In this document: piece by piece, positions 24,626 to 33,600 of the stretch
Layout: each line of letters starts with the position of its first letter
Position numbering within the stretch: position 1 is the first letter of the stretch
Assembly (NCBI RefSeq): GCF_022549215.1
Contig: NZ_JAKZFC010000002.1
Coordinates: forward strand, 1-64,000
DNA: 64,000 nucleotides
DNA from: Solibacillus palustris
GTDB lineage: Bacteria > Bacillota > Bacilli > Bacillales_A > Planococcaceae
Direction: 5' to 3'
Notes under the pieces: generated by a model
What the model was told of the DNA's origin: nothing
Databases searched by the model: none
Seen by the model: only the letters and a program-made list of their open reading frames with translations
Translations under genes and position numbers: made by a program

Positions 24626-25918
24626 ATGGGAATTCGATTAGGAATAATAGGTGTAGAAGATAATTTGGAATTGATGGGGTCTGTTGCAAGTGAATATTCG
24701 GAGTTCACTAATTCGTTATTTCTGCATACTCGCTCGGAAGATGTTATAGATATATTAGAATCTCATCAACATGATATTGATATGTGGCTTTTTTCGGGTT
24801 ACACACCATACTTAATTGCAAAAGAATGGGGGAAAGTAGAGAAGCCGATGTTTTTTGTTAAGTATCCAGGTTCAAGTTTATACAAAACGTTGTACTATGC
24901 GTTATATCAACATAACTTGAATATGAATGAACTAAGTTTTGATTGTTTCACCCCATCAGAATTGAAGCAAGTGTTTGAAGAGTTGGCTGTTAGTTTCACC
25001 TCAAATCATTTAAAAATGTATGAAGGATCTGCTGAACTTTTAGTAAAGCACCATTATGAATTATGGAAAACAGGAAAGACTAAGGCAGCTGTTACATGTG
25101 TATGGGCGGTGTCGAATGAGTTGAAAAAAATGGGTGTGCCAGTATTCCGTGTCACACCGACGAAATCAGCAATTCAAACAACCTTGAATTTGGCGCTTCG
25201 TACAAATGAAATGCTCCTTTTTAAAAATAAACAAATTGCTGTACAGATGTTCGAAATTAATAATATGTTTGGTTTATCTAAAAATATGTATTCTTCTGAT
25301 GAAATATATAATAAAGAAATAGGGATTACTCAAAAGTTACTCATTTATTCTAAAAAAGTTCAAGGATCACTTAAAACAGTAGGCCCGGGGAGATATGTTA
25401 TTTTCTCCACTCGAGGTGAGTTGTCTGATATTACTGGAAACTTTACGACTGTTCCTGATGTAGAGGAAATTAAGCAACTAAGTCAACAGGATATAACATG
25501 TGGAATCGGAATCGGTCAATCTGCATATGAGGCTGAAATCAATGCAGGAAAAGCCCTCTTGCATGCCAAAGAATATAAAAATGGGGCTTGGATGGTTTTT
25601 TTAGATAATAAAACAATTAATGGTCCTTTAGGGAAACCAGAAAAAATTACGTATACTTATGAATCCAAGAAGTACCAAGCAATTAGTGAAAGGACCCTAC
25701 TAAGCGTTGCTACTATAAGCAAAGTAGATTCTATATTAGGGAAAATAGGAAAATCAGAAATTACGGCTCATGAGCTTGGTCAACATTTACAAATCATGCC
25801 AAGAAGTGCACGGAGAATCTTGGACCAACTTTTGAAAAATGGGTTTGCAAAAGAAATTGCTGAAGAAACGCCACATCCACGTGGGCGACCAAGAAAAATA
25901 TATCGTGTTTTATTGTAA
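24626..25918 (+). CDS. transcriptional regulator with GGDEF-like domain and C-terminal winged helix
   Basis: A 430-residue regulator. The N-terminal half (to about 230) looks like a sensor domain; AAVTCVWAVSNELKKMGVPV resembles PrpR/PucR-type sensors. The middle (about 250-340) ends in GIGIGQSAYEAEINAGKALLHAKEY, as in GGDEF-like nucleotide-cyclase relatives lacking the active-site motif. The C-terminus (about 370-430: ITAHELGQHLQIMPRSARRI, RGRPRKIYRV) is a winged helix. ATG 24626 preferred over TTG 24620. It heads the amidotransferase/M20/MFS group and likely controls it. Confidence 0.7.
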   Translation: MGIRLGIIGVEDNLELMGSVASEYSEFTNSLFLHTRSEDVIDILESHQHDIDMWLFSGYTPYLIAKEWGKVEKPMFFVKYPGSSLYKTLYYALYQHNLNMNELSFDCFTPSELKQVFEELAVSFTSNHLKMYEGSAELLVKHHYELWKTGKTKAAVTCVWAVSNELKKMGVPVFRVTPTKSAIQTTLNLALRTNEMLLFKNKQIAVQMFEINNMFGLSKNMYSSDEIYNKEIGITQKLLIYSKKVQGSLKTVGPGRYVIFSTRGELSDITGNFTTVPDVEEIKQLSQQDITCGIGIGQSAYEAEINAGKALLHAKEYKNGAWMVFLDNKTINGPLGKPEKITYTYESKKYQAISERTLLSVATISKVDSILGKIGKSEITAHELGQHLQIMPRSARRILDQLLKNGFAKEIAEETPHPRGRPRKIYRVLL

Positions 25919-25969
25919 GAAGGTAACTCATCTGTTGTTTAGTTAAACGACATGATTGAGTCACCTTCT
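25917..25969. terminator. terminator after the regulator
   Basis: AAGAAGGTAACTCAT and ATTGAGTCACCTTCTT enclose GTTGTTTAGTTAAACGAC; T-rich tail on both sides. Confidence 0.75.
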
Positions 25970-26127
25970 TATTTTTGCTTGAAAGTCTATAAACCTTTTA
26001 GTCAAGCGCACTCCTGGCAATCCTCATATCAGAGTTATAGTTCATCTTGTCAGAAAACCATAAATTCAGTATTGATAATCTTCTGAAAATATATCTTGAC
26101 GTACCAAAAATATTAAAATAAAATCAA

Positions 26128-26156
26128 TTTAGGTTATAGCCATAAATCAACCTAAA
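26128..26156. promoter_or_regulatory. inverted repeat upstream of the amidotransferase
   Basis: TTTAGGTT (26128-26135) and AACCTAAA (26149-26156), centres 21 bp (two helical turns) apart, 28 bp before the start. A good candidate operator for the regulator encoded just upstream. Confidence 0.5.
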
Positions 26157-26184
26157 ATAATAATGAATAAGTGAGGCTATATAT

Positions 26185-26889
26185 ATGAGAATTTATTGTT
26201 TGCAAAATGACCCTTTAGCAGGGCTTGGAGCGATTGAAACCTGGATTAGTAAAAATGCTTATTCTGTTACGACAACACATGTGTATAACGATAGCAATTT
26301 TCTTTCTACAGATGAATATGATTTGCTCATTATTCTAGGTGGTCCAATGGGCGCTTATGAGGAAGAACAATATCCGTGGTTACAATTGGAAAAAGAATAT
26401 ATTTCTGAAGCAATTCGTAAGGAGAAATTTGTTTTCGGGATTTGTTTAGGGGCACAGTTAATTGCTAGCGCTTTAGGAAGTCCTGTTTACCCTCATACTT
26501 TGCAGGAAATAGGATGGTGGCAGTTAGAACGCACAAAAGAACGAGAATCTTTGCAGCTTTTTAACGGTCTACCAGAAAAGTTTACAGTCTTTGAGCTTCA
26601 TGGTGATACTTTTGATTTACCAGAGGGAGCTGTTCGCATAGCGGAAAGCAAGGCGTGTTTGAACCAAGCATTCATGTTTGAGAATTATGTGATAGGGTTA
26701 CAATTTCATCCTGAATTCACAGAAAATACGCTCAATAATGTCGTAGAAAAAATAGGTCATGAATTAACGGGTGGAGCATTTATCCAGAAGCCCGAGGAAT
26801 TTTTAAACAGACTGGATCTGCATAAAGGTGCACATTCGATTCTCTTTAATTTATTGGATAATATATGTGAATCTATCGAAATAAAATAG
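26185..26889 (+). CDS. class I glutamine amidotransferase domain protein
   Basis: A 234-residue stand-alone GATase1. Nucleophile Cys in FGICLGAQLIA, His and Glu in LQFHPEFTE; LIILGGPMGAYEEEQYPWL is the oxyanion region of GMP-synthase-like members. It would hydrolyse glutamine or a gamma-glutamyl compound. Next to an M20 amidohydrolase of aminobenzoyl-glutamate type, a role in breaking down gamma-glutamyl or folate-like compounds is plausible but inferred. ATG after GTGAGGCTATATAT. Confidence 0.85.
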   Translation: MRIYCLQNDPLAGLGAIETWISKNAYSVTTTHVYNDSNFLSTDEYDLLIILGGPMGAYEEEQYPWLQLEKEYISEAIRKEKFVFGICLGAQLIASALGSPVYPHTLQEIGWWQLERTKERESLQLFNGLPEKFTVFELHGDTFDLPEGAVRIAESKACLNQAFMFENYVIGLQFHPEFTENTLNNVVEKIGHELTGGAFIQKPEEFLNRLDLHKGAHSILFNLLDNICESIEIK

Positions 26890-27134
26890 AGGTTATTTAA
26901 CTAAGATACATCCGGAATTAATAATGTTTTTTGAAACATAATGGTAATAACTTGCAAGGTTTACTCCATTTATACCTTTAAAAGTTGGACTATTCCGTCA
27001 GTTATAACTTTTTTGGAGATTTTTTAAAGCGGTTACATTATTAATAAGTTCTTAAAGGCATGATAAAACGAGATGATTTTTGTTTAGTTTGTACTCGAAC
27101 TCTACTGCACCTAGAGAAAAGGAGAGATCTATTA

Positions 27135-28517
27135 ATGGAATTACAAGCGTTCATTTCTAAATTAATCGAACAAAAAAGGGATAAAATTATTGAACTAAGC
27201 GATAAAATTTGGGAGTCTCCAGAAATTCACTTTCAAGAATTCAAATCCTCGGAATATTTATGTACTTCTTTAGAGGAGGAGGGATTCCAGGTTGAGAGAG
27301 ACGTAGCGGGATTAAAAACAGGTTTTATCGGAAGTTTCGGAAACGGTAAGCCAGTAATAGCCATTTTAGGTGAGTTTGATGCCTTAACGGGTTTAAGTCA
27401 AAAAAAAGGGGTTGTTAAGCATGACCCAATAGTTGAGGGTGGTCATGGACATGGGTGTGGACACAATCTTCTTGGAGCAGGTTCTTTTGCAGCAGCGGTT
27501 GCTGTCAAAGACTATATTCAACAGAAGGGCTTGCAAGGTACGGTTCGTTACTATGGTTGCCCTGCTGAAGAAAGTGGTGGAGGAAAAGTAATTATGGCTC
27601 GTGCTGGATTATTTGAAGATGCAGATATAGCACTTTCTTGGCATCCTTCAACAACTCCTGGAATTTGGAATATTAGTTCACTTGCAAACTATTGTGTTAC
27701 TTATCGGTATAAAGGAATTAGTGCACATGCAGCAGCTGCTCCTCATTTAGGTCGAAGTGCTTTAGATGCTGTAGAACTTATGAACGTAGGTGTCAATTAT
27801 TTAAGAGAGCATATTATTCCTGAGGCAAGAGTTCATTATGCTGTAACGAACACAGGCGGTACTTCACCAAATGTTGTTCAACCGTATGCAGAAGTTGTTT
27901 ATTTTATCCGTGCTCCCAAAAAGAGTCAAGCAAAGGAAATAGTAGAACGTGTAAATGATATTGCTAAAGGTGCAGCCTTAATGACTGGCACTACAATGGA
28001 ATATACAATTGAGGGCTCAGTTTCAAACTTAGTTTCAAATGATACATTAGCGAATGTGATGTACGAGAATTTAACTGCTCTAGAAGTTCCAACCTATGAT
28101 GAATTTGACTATCAATTTGCAAAAGAAATTCGTGCTACCCTTACCCCAGAGGAGCTTAAGGCTGCTTTAGTAGATGTAGATAAAGAGACAGCAAAGAAAT
28201 TAATAGATAAAGACATTGCAGATGAAATTCCACTTCTTGGTCCAGAAATTACTTTGTCAGGGTCCACTGATGTCGGGGACGTTAGTTGGTTCGTTCCGAC
28301 AATGCAATGTGTCACAGCGTGTTGGGCACTTGGAACACCACTACACACTTGGCAAGTAGTATCACAAGGTGGAATGCCTATTGCTCATAAAGGTATGCTT
28401 CATGCGGGAAAAATTATTGCATCTACAGCCATTCAAATAATGGAGAACCCAGAAATAATAGAGAAGGCAAAAGCTGAATGGAAAGAACGGTTGGATGGAG
28501 AACAGTACATTTATTAA
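27135..28517 (+). CDS. M20 amidohydrolase, aminobenzoyl-glutamate hydrolase subunit B-like
   Basis: A 460-residue M20D-type peptidase. HGHGCGHNLLGAG, CPAEESGGGK and SWHPSTTPG hold metal ligands and catalytic Glu; the AbgB-specific TLSGSTDVGDVSWFVPT and TPLHTWQ stretches are present. The family cleaves amide bonds such as p-aminobenzoyl-glutamate or N-acyl amino acids. ATG 27135 follows AAAGGAGAG; an upstream in-frame ATG at 27060 lacks a ribosome site. Followed by an MFS carrier that may import its substrate. Confidence 0.87.
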   Translation: MELQAFISKLIEQKRDKIIELSDKIWESPEIHFQEFKSSEYLCTSLEEEGFQVERDVAGLKTGFIGSFGNGKPVIAILGEFDALTGLSQKKGVVKHDPIVEGGHGHGCGHNLLGAGSFAAAVAVKDYIQQKGLQGTVRYYGCPAEESGGGKVIMARAGLFEDADIALSWHPSTTPGIWNISSLANYCVTYRYKGISAHAAAAPHLGRSALDAVELMNVGVNYLREHIIPEARVHYAVTNTGGTSPNVVQPYAEVVYFIRAPKKSQAKEIVERVNDIAKGAALMTGTTMEYTIEGSVSNLVSNDTLANVMYENLTALEVPTYDEFDYQFAKEIRATLTPEELKAALVDVDKETAKKLIDKDIADEIPLLGPEITLSGSTDVGDVSWFVPTMQCVTACWALGTPLHTWQVVSQGGMPIAHKGMLHAGKIIASTAIQIMENPEIIEKAKAEWKERLDGEQYIY

Positions 28518-28657
28518 GTTCTACCTTGCTGAAAAGCGATTTTGTAATGTGTACCATTCTAAGCTTACAATTTCAAAATTCCTAGTTGTAATTACTGCGA
28601 AAATGACTGTCTTTGTATTGTTTTCAGTTAAAAATATAATAGAAAAGGGTGTTGTTT

Positions 28658-29950
28658 ATGGAAAAAGGCCGGAATATATTTTATGGATGGTGGATATTGG
28701 TATCGGGATTTTTGATTATGACTTTTTTGTACGCTCCAATTGCAAACCTAGTCTCAATTTTTATTAAACCTGTTACAGAGGACCTTGGAATTGGCAGAGC
28801 TGAGTTTACTATGTATTTCACGGTTTGTGCGATTTCAGGAATGATTATAGCTCCAATCGCTGGAGTATTAATGAAAAAAATGAATATAAAGATATATATG
28901 ACTTTATTCACTCTCCTAGGTGCAGGGGCATATATTGGGTTTTCATTTGCAACAAAGCTATCTCATTTCTTTATATTTGCAGTACCAATGGGGATGGCTC
29001 TTGTAGGGGCTGGATTAATTCCTGTTTCCGTTCTAATAACAAACTGGTTTAATGTAAAACGTGGATTAAGCTTAGGGATTGCTTTATCCGGAACTGGTTT
29101 TGGGAGTATGATTCTAAATCCTTTAGTTACTTGGATCATAACAGCATACGGGTGGAGAACTGCTTATCTATTTATTGCAATTTTAATATTTGTCATAATT
29201 CTTCCGTTGGTTTTATTTGTTATAAAATTAACCCCAGCTGACAAAGGCCTATTACCATTAGGTGAAGGAAATATTTCAAAAAGTATAGCAATGAAAGGGT
29301 TACAAGGAGTAACTCAAAAGGAAGCATTTAGGTCGGTATCGTTTTGGAGCCTTTGCTTAGCGATCGTTGTAGGTGGGATTGTAGTTAATAGTATGATGCT
29401 TAATTTGGTCCCTTATTTAACAGATATAGGTTCGACAGCCCAGCGAGCAGCAATGCTATTATCATTGGCCGCTATGATGATAATTGTTGCGAAACTATTA
29501 GTGGGAAGACTATATGATAAGTTAGGATTAATCCAAACTTTAGCTATTATTGTTGCATCCGATATAATCTGTTTCTTATTTTTAATGAAAGGGAACTTAT
29601 TAATTCCTGGAATACTGTTTGCGGTATTTTCAGCCTTAGGTTCTACAGCTGTTACAGTAACACCAGCTTATCTTACAGGAGTGCTTTTTGGCGAAAAAGA
29701 CTACAGTTCAAAATATGGAACAATATCTTTATTTATTTCTCTAGGTGCAGCTTTGGCCCCAATAGTGGCGGGATTGATTTATAATATTAATCACTCATAT
29801 GAGCTATTAATTAAGATGTTAATTGTGTTCGCTGTTATAGAATTTACCTTATTCTTCATTGCTATTAAATTTAAACCAAAATATAACGTAGAATCAGATG
29901 TATCAGAAAATGAAGTATTAAATTTATCAAACACGCAAAAAACTTTTTAA
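28658..29950 (+). CDS. MFS transporter, OFA/monocarboxylate-like
   Basis: A 430-residue, 12-span transporter. GRNIFYGWWILVSGFLIM and FIKPVTEDLGIGRAEFTM are typical of oxalate/formate-antiporter-like and related MFS carriers. It probably imports the substrate of the adjacent amidohydrolase (inference from neighbours). ATG 28658 follows AAAAGGG by 8 bp; GTG 28649 overlaps that site. Last gene of the block. Confidence 0.82.
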   Translation: MEKGRNIFYGWWILVSGFLIMTFLYAPIANLVSIFIKPVTEDLGIGRAEFTMYFTVCAISGMIIAPIAGVLMKKMNIKIYMTLFTLLGAGAYIGFSFATKLSHFFIFAVPMGMALVGAGLIPVSVLITNWFNVKRGLSLGIALSGTGFGSMILNPLVTWIITAYGWRTAYLFIAILIFVIILPLVLFVIKLTPADKGLLPLGEGNISKSIAMKGLQGVTQKEAFRSVSFWSLCLAIVVGGIVVNSMMLNLVPYLTDIGSTAQRAAMLLSLAAMMIIVAKLLVGRLYDKLGLIQTLAIIVASDIICFLFLMKGNLLIPGILFAVFSALGSTAVTVTPAYLTGVLFGEKDYSSKYGTISLFISLGAALAPIVAGLIYNINHSYELLIKMLIVFAVIEFTLFFIAIKFKPKYNVESDVSENEVLNLSNTQKTF

Positions 29951-29985
29951 TCTAAATTTTGAGGCTGGGACAAAACTTGCTTCAA

Positions 29986-30180
29986 CTAACGCAAAGAGCT
30001 CCATTTCACTTTTGGCGATATTTCTATAATCATCTTCATATCTTTTAGTTGTTGACCATGAATGTTTGTAAATTCATGGTCATTATTCATTTCGTTTTCA
30101 ACCTTCCATTTATCTCGGACAGTAATTCGAGTGAAACGTAAATTAGCCTTCAAGCATTCAAAAACTAGGTCCACATCAAT
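29986..30180 (-). pseudogene. IS1182-family transposase, C-terminal remnant
   Basis: The frame contains CLKANLRFTRITVRDKWKVE NE, the conserved C-terminal signature of IS1182/DDE transposases (C-L-K-x-N-x-R-F-T-R). GAGGCTGGGACAAAAC at 29961-29976 is the usual outer end of such elements. The rest is deleted. Confidence 0.7.
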
Positions 30181-30237
30181 CTAGCATTGACGATAAATGG
30201 CACCTGTCTTTTATGCCGGGTACCATTTTCTTCTTGT

Positions 30238-30258
30238 ACTAACGGAGCAGATTAGTTC
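30238..30258 (+). repeat. cassette repeat 21, single core
   Basis: ACTAACGGAGCAG with ATTAGTTC. The hairpin upstream (ATGGCACC / GGTACCAT, 30197-30227) may replace the usual one. It closes the 9.2-kb stretch without copies. Confidence 0.8.
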
Positions 30259-30335
30259 TATACGGTGAGAATATTATATATATGAAATAAAATTTTTTTC
30301 GCTTATGCTGAAAATAAAAAAGAAGGTTAAGGCGT

Positions 30336-30437
30336 ATGAATATCACAGATTTACCTGTTTTGACTGTGATTTTAGGCTTAATTAATGGTTTTAAGGATAA
30401 GAAATTTAAAACGAAAAGTTTTTTTACACGTTTTTAA
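30336..30437 (+). CDS. possible 33-residue peptide
   Basis: ATG 30336 after AAGGTTAAGGCGT; begins MNITDLPVLTVILGLINGF and ends with a basic tail. A hydrophobic start with a positive tail is typical of small membrane peptides. A hairpin AAACGAAAAGTTTTTTTACA / AACACTTTTCGTCTT overlaps the end. Weak. Confidence 0.3.
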   Translation: MNITDLPVLTVILGLINGFKDKKFKTKSFFTRF

Positions 30438-30565
30438 CACTTTTCGTCTTAAACTCCTCCTGATTCTTTTTAATTTTTATCCAACAGTGAGAAAGTTCTT
30501 TTAACAATTGCGATACAAGTTTTGTTCATATACCTGATTTTCGAGCAGATTATTTTGATTTACAT

Positions 30566-31213
30566 TTATTGTTTAACTACCAAACCTATTAACTTTGAAA
30601 ATCCAATTGCTTGTTGAGCAGAAACTACACAACCGTCCAAACTTTCCAAATCAACATTGAGTCGGTCATATTTACATGTACTAATATCTATTCCTTTAAG
30701 GGATGTTTCAGAAAAATCAACTTCGTTAATATCACATTGATCAAACTTTGCCTTGTTAAATTTACAATCGTAATAGTTAGCACCTTGCAAAGACGAATGA
30801 TTAAATATCACCTGTTTTAAACGAGCATCTACAAAACCACTCAAATTTAACATGCAATTTTCAAACGAAACATTACCAAGAGTGGCTTCAGAAAAATCTA
30901 CACCCATTAATTTGCAACCTTTAAAAGTAACTCTGTGTATGATACCTTCGTTAAAACAAGAGTTAGACAGGTCACAGTTTTCAAAAACAATATCTGTCAT
31001 ATCAATTCTTTTAAAATGAGCATGTACGAATGTAACATTTTTAAAAATGACTTTGGACAGAACTACTTTATCAATTTCCTCATTATCAATTATTACGTTA
31101 GTAATAATACAGTTCGATAAATATGGTTCTTCTTCATAATAAATATCTTGAAAATTTGCTTTTTCTAAATCTGATGGGATTCTTGGAATTTCAACTTTAA
31201 AGCTTTTTGTCAT
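30566..31213 (-). CDS. Qnr/MfpA-like pentapeptide repeat protein
   Basis: A 215-residue protein built of pentapeptide repeats (A/S/C-D/N-L/F-x-x): FENCDLSNSCFNE, FKGCKLMGVDFSEATL, HSSLQGANYYDCKFNKAKFD, then a C-terminal YDRLNVDLESLDGCVVSAQQAIGFSKLIG closely like the end of Qnr proteins (dimerisation helix). Qnr/MfpA form DNA-like quadrilateral helices that protect gyrase from quinolones. Whether this one does is unknown. Minus strand, divergent from a MarR regulator. ATG 31213 after AAAAGGTGATATT. Confidence 0.82.
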   Translation of the reverse strand: MTKSFKVEIPRIPSDLEKANFQDIYYEEEPYLSNCIITNVIIDNEEIDKVVLSKVIFKNVTFVHAHFKRIDMTDIVFENCDLSNSCFNEGIIHRVTFKGCKLMGVDFSEATLGNVSFENCMLNLSGFVDARLKQVIFNHSSLQGANYYDCKFNKAKFDQCDINEVDFSETSLKGIDISTCKYDRLNVDLESLDGCVVSAQQAIGFSKLIGLVVKQ

Positions 31214-31338
31214 AATATCACCTTTTCATATTTTAATTGCATAATTGTAAAATCAATTGCATGTTAGTTAAGTGATTTTAACAATTAATATCTTTTAACA
31301 ATAATTTCTTAATGATTTTTTATAAGGAGTGAAGAACA

Positions 31339-31776
31339 ATGTACCATGATGAAGATTTAAATTTTAAAAAACTTGAGGAATTATCCTTGCTGGTGCTGCG
31401 AAAATTCACAATGGCTTATACTACACCACCGGAAGCCAAAGAAGCTAGGGTATCTAATTCCCAATATTTAATTCTAGAGATTCTGAGAAATGAAGGCAAA
31501 AAGAGTAGTACTGAGTTGGCTCAATTCTTTAAAATTACATTGCCCGCTGTTACAAATTTATCAAAAAAGCTAGTGGACGGTGGCTATATAGAGCGTATTC
31601 ACTCTGAATCAGACCGACGCCTCATATTATTACAAATTACTCAAAAGGGACTACATTTCTTAAATGTGATAGATAAGACGGGGGAAGACATCATCAAAAA
31701 ACTTTGGGGAAATTTATCTTCGGAAGAAGTAAAGCAGTTAAATTCCATATTTCAAAAAGCATTAGAAGAGAAATAA
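31339..31776 (+). CDS. MarR-family transcriptional regulator
   Basis: A 145-residue winged-helix protein: SSTELAQFFKITLPAVTNLS (recognition helix), KKLVDGGYIERIHSESDRR (wing with the conserved D-R-R) and dimer helices at both ends. Divergent from the pentapeptide gene with 125 bp between starts, so it may repress that gene and itself. ATG after AAGGAGTGAAGAAC. Confidence 0.88.
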   Translation: MYHDEDLNFKKLEELSLLVLRKFTMAYTTPPEAKEARVSNSQYLILEILRNEGKKSSTELAQFFKITLPAVTNLSKKLVDGGYIERIHSESDRRLILLQITQKGLHFLNVIDKTGEDIIKKLWGNLSSEEVKQLNSIFQKALEEK

Positions 31777-31933
31777 AAATGACAAACAAAAAAGTACACC
31801 GATTCATTTATGATTATACTAGCCATAGATAAAATGTACCCATTAGTACAATAAAAAATGAAGTCACTCCTGCATTAAGGTGGATTTTTATTAAGTTGGC
31901 TTTTTATGGAGATTGTTTGGATATGTCTTATTG

Positions 31934-32017
31934 AACGAACGGTGGCTTTACTTGAAGATCATTGAGTTGCTTAGGCAGCTATTTTTTCTTATTGAACTAA
32001 AGGGGCAGGATAGTGAA
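31934..32017 (+). repeat. cassette repeat 22, full unit
   Basis: AACGAACGGTGGC, hairpin GAGTTGCTTAGGCAGCT with T-run, right core AACTAAAGGGGCAG with GATAGTGAA. The next ATG is only 15 bp away. Confidence 0.92.
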
Positions 32018-32031
32018 GGAAGGGGAATTTT

Positions 32032-32364
32032 ATGAAGAGTAAAAGAATTTTATTGTCGGCTATAACAATTTCTGTTGCCTTTTTGATTGTTTTTTTAATT
32101 TATAATTCTTTTTCGTCTTTGTTAACTGTAACTGATTTTACTGTCACTGAAAAAGGGTATTCTAACGATAACAATGAAGCATGGATAAAGGGATTTAACC
32201 CCAATGCCCCAGTGGGACATCATGAAGTGATTAAAGTAATTGTTAGGGAACCAATGGTAATGAATTTAATTCAGAAAGATAAGACATACTTCGTAAGATA
32301 CACGATAAAAAGAAATGATTTAATTTTTCTTTGTGATATTGAAACTATTGAGGAACACAAATAA
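32032..32364 (+). CDS. membrane-anchored small protein, 110 residues
   Basis: One N-terminal anchor (about 5-25, ILLSAITISVAFLIVFLIY), then an exported beta-type domain (VIKVIVREPMVMNLIQKDKT, YFVRYTIKRNDLIFLCDIE), resembling small Bacillus anchored proteins of unknown function. ATG 32032 lies 15 bp after the right core with AGGAAGGGGA between, so the whole 5' region is 14 bp; any promoter must lie in the repeat itself or upstream. Confidence 0.65.
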   Translation: MKSKRILLSAITISVAFLIVFLIYNSFSSLLTVTDFTVTEKGYSNDNNEAWIKGFNPNAPVGHHEVIKVIVREPMVMNLIQKDKTYFVRYTIKRNDLIFLCDIETIEEHK

Positions 32365-32376
32365 GCTTAGTTCTTC

Positions 32377-32461
32377 AACTAACGGGGGCTTTACTTGAAG
32401 AACATTGAGCTGCATATGCAGCTCTTTTTTCTTATTGAACTAACGGGGCAGGTTAGTGCAA
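32377..32461 (+). repeat. cassette repeat 23, full unit
   Basis: AACTAACGGGGGC, TTTACTTGAAGAACATT, perfect hairpin GAGCTGCATATGCAGCTC with T-run, right core AACTAACGGGGCAG with GTTAGTGCAA. Confidence 0.96.
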
Positions 32462-32515
32462 GAAGGATAAGCTATAATTATGGTAAAATACAGGTAAAGA
32501 ATTGCTTAACTTTTG

Positions 32516-32541
32516 TTCAACAAACGGGACATTTAGTGAAA
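32516..32541 (+). repeat. site family D/1 hybrid, copy 4
   Basis: TTCAACAAACGGGACA then TTTAGTGAAA: left arm like family D, right arm like family 1. Confidence 0.45.
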
Positions 32542-32648
32542 GAAATTTATTTTTTTAATTTCACAGGGAAGGCATGGTCGTTTAAATAAAGGGTTTTGGA
32601 GAAATGTAGTTCAAAAATGTGATTTCATTAATTTGGAGGTAAGATTAG

Positions 32649-33398
32649 ATGAATATAAAATTTGACCAAAACAACGTCGTTATTAAACTCTGTATGAGTG
32701 GGATGAACATGGAAGATGGCGGAAATGTTGAAGGTGCAACCAAGATGTTTCATCAAGCATGGCACGAAGCAAAAGACGACTATGAAAGGTTTATTGCAGC
32801 TTATCATTTGGCTCGTAAACAAAAGAGTATTACAGACAAATTGAAATGGATGGAAACCTCTTTACAGTGTGCACTAAATTTAAATGATGATAATGTTAAG
32901 AGTGCATACTCAACGTTATATTTAAACATTGCCAAATGCTATGAGGAGTTGTGTGATTCTGATAATGCAAAAAGAAATTATGAATTGTCAAACTCATATA
33001 ACGGTACACCTTCTGATGAAGGACCATTTTATCATGGGACAAAGGCAGATTTACAGGTTGGTGATTTGCTGACAGCTGGTGGAAATTCAAATTACAAACC
33101 TGGGCTTAAAATGAACCACATTTATTTCACTGCTAATGCCAATGGTGCAGGACTTGCAGCAGCATTAGCAAAAGGAGAAGGAAGAGAACGCGTTTATAAA
33201 ATAGAACCAACAGGTGAATTTGAAAACGACCCAAATGTTACTGACAAAAAGTTCCCGGGTAACTTAACACGATCTTATCGTTCTCAAGAACCTTTAAGAA
33301 TTATTGGTGAAGAAACTGAGTGGACGAAACTGACAACTACGGAGCGAAGTGAATGGCGCAAAAATTTAGCCAAAAACAAGGGCGAAATTATTAACTGA
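32649..33398 (+). CDS. rifampin ADP-ribosyltransferase (Arr) with N-terminal helical domain
   Basis: A 249-residue protein. Residues 124-249 are an Arr domain: GPFYHGTKADL (H129), MNHIYFTAN (Y159), EPTGEFENDPNVTDKKFPGN (D194) and TRSYRSQEPLRI match the family's NAD and catalytic residues. Arr moves ADP-ribose from NAD+ onto rifamycins and inactivates them. Classic Arr proteins are about 140 residues. Residues 1-120 form an added alpha-helical, TPR-like domain (AYHLARKQKSITDKLKWMET, AYSTLYLNIAKCYEELCDSD). ATG after TTGGAGGTAAGATTAG. arr genes are well-known integron cassettes, which fits its place between repeats 23 and 24. Confidence 0.9.
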   Translation: MNIKFDQNNVVIKLCMSGMNMEDGGNVEGATKMFHQAWHEAKDDYERFIAAYHLARKQKSITDKLKWMETSLQCALNLNDDNVKSAYSTLYLNIAKCYEELCDSDNAKRNYELSNSYNGTPSDEGPFYHGTKADLQVGDLLTAGGNSNYKPGLKMNHIYFTANANGAGLAAALAKGEGRERVYKIEPTGEFENDPNVTDKKFPGNLTRSYRSQEPLRIIGEETEWTKLTTTERSEWRKNLAKNKGEIIN

Positions 33399-33450
33399 AC
33401 ATATTTCAAATGGATTAAAATAGTTACTTTGTTTGCAATTACCAATATTC

Positions 33451-33532
33451 CGTAATCGGTGCTTTAGTAAAGATCGTGGGGTTGCTTAGGCAACTCTTTT
33501 TTCTTATTGAACTAAAGAGGCAGTTTAGTTAA
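33451..33532 (+). repeat. cassette repeat 24, full unit, left core diverged
   Basis: CGTAATCGGTGC, TTTAGTAAAGATCGT, hairpin GGGTTGCTTAGGCAACTC with T-run, right core AACTAAAGAGGCAG with TTTAGTTAAA. Confidence 0.88.
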
Positions 33533-33600
33533 ACAAATAGATAACTTTTATAAACTGGGCAAACTACCTTAAGTGATTAAATAAGGTGGTAATTAATAAT

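Noticed and set aside
29981-29998. Core-like AACTAACGCAAAGAGC at the IS1182 remnant end
   Set aside because: No paired arm and it overlaps transposon sequence, so likely chance or too decayed to count.
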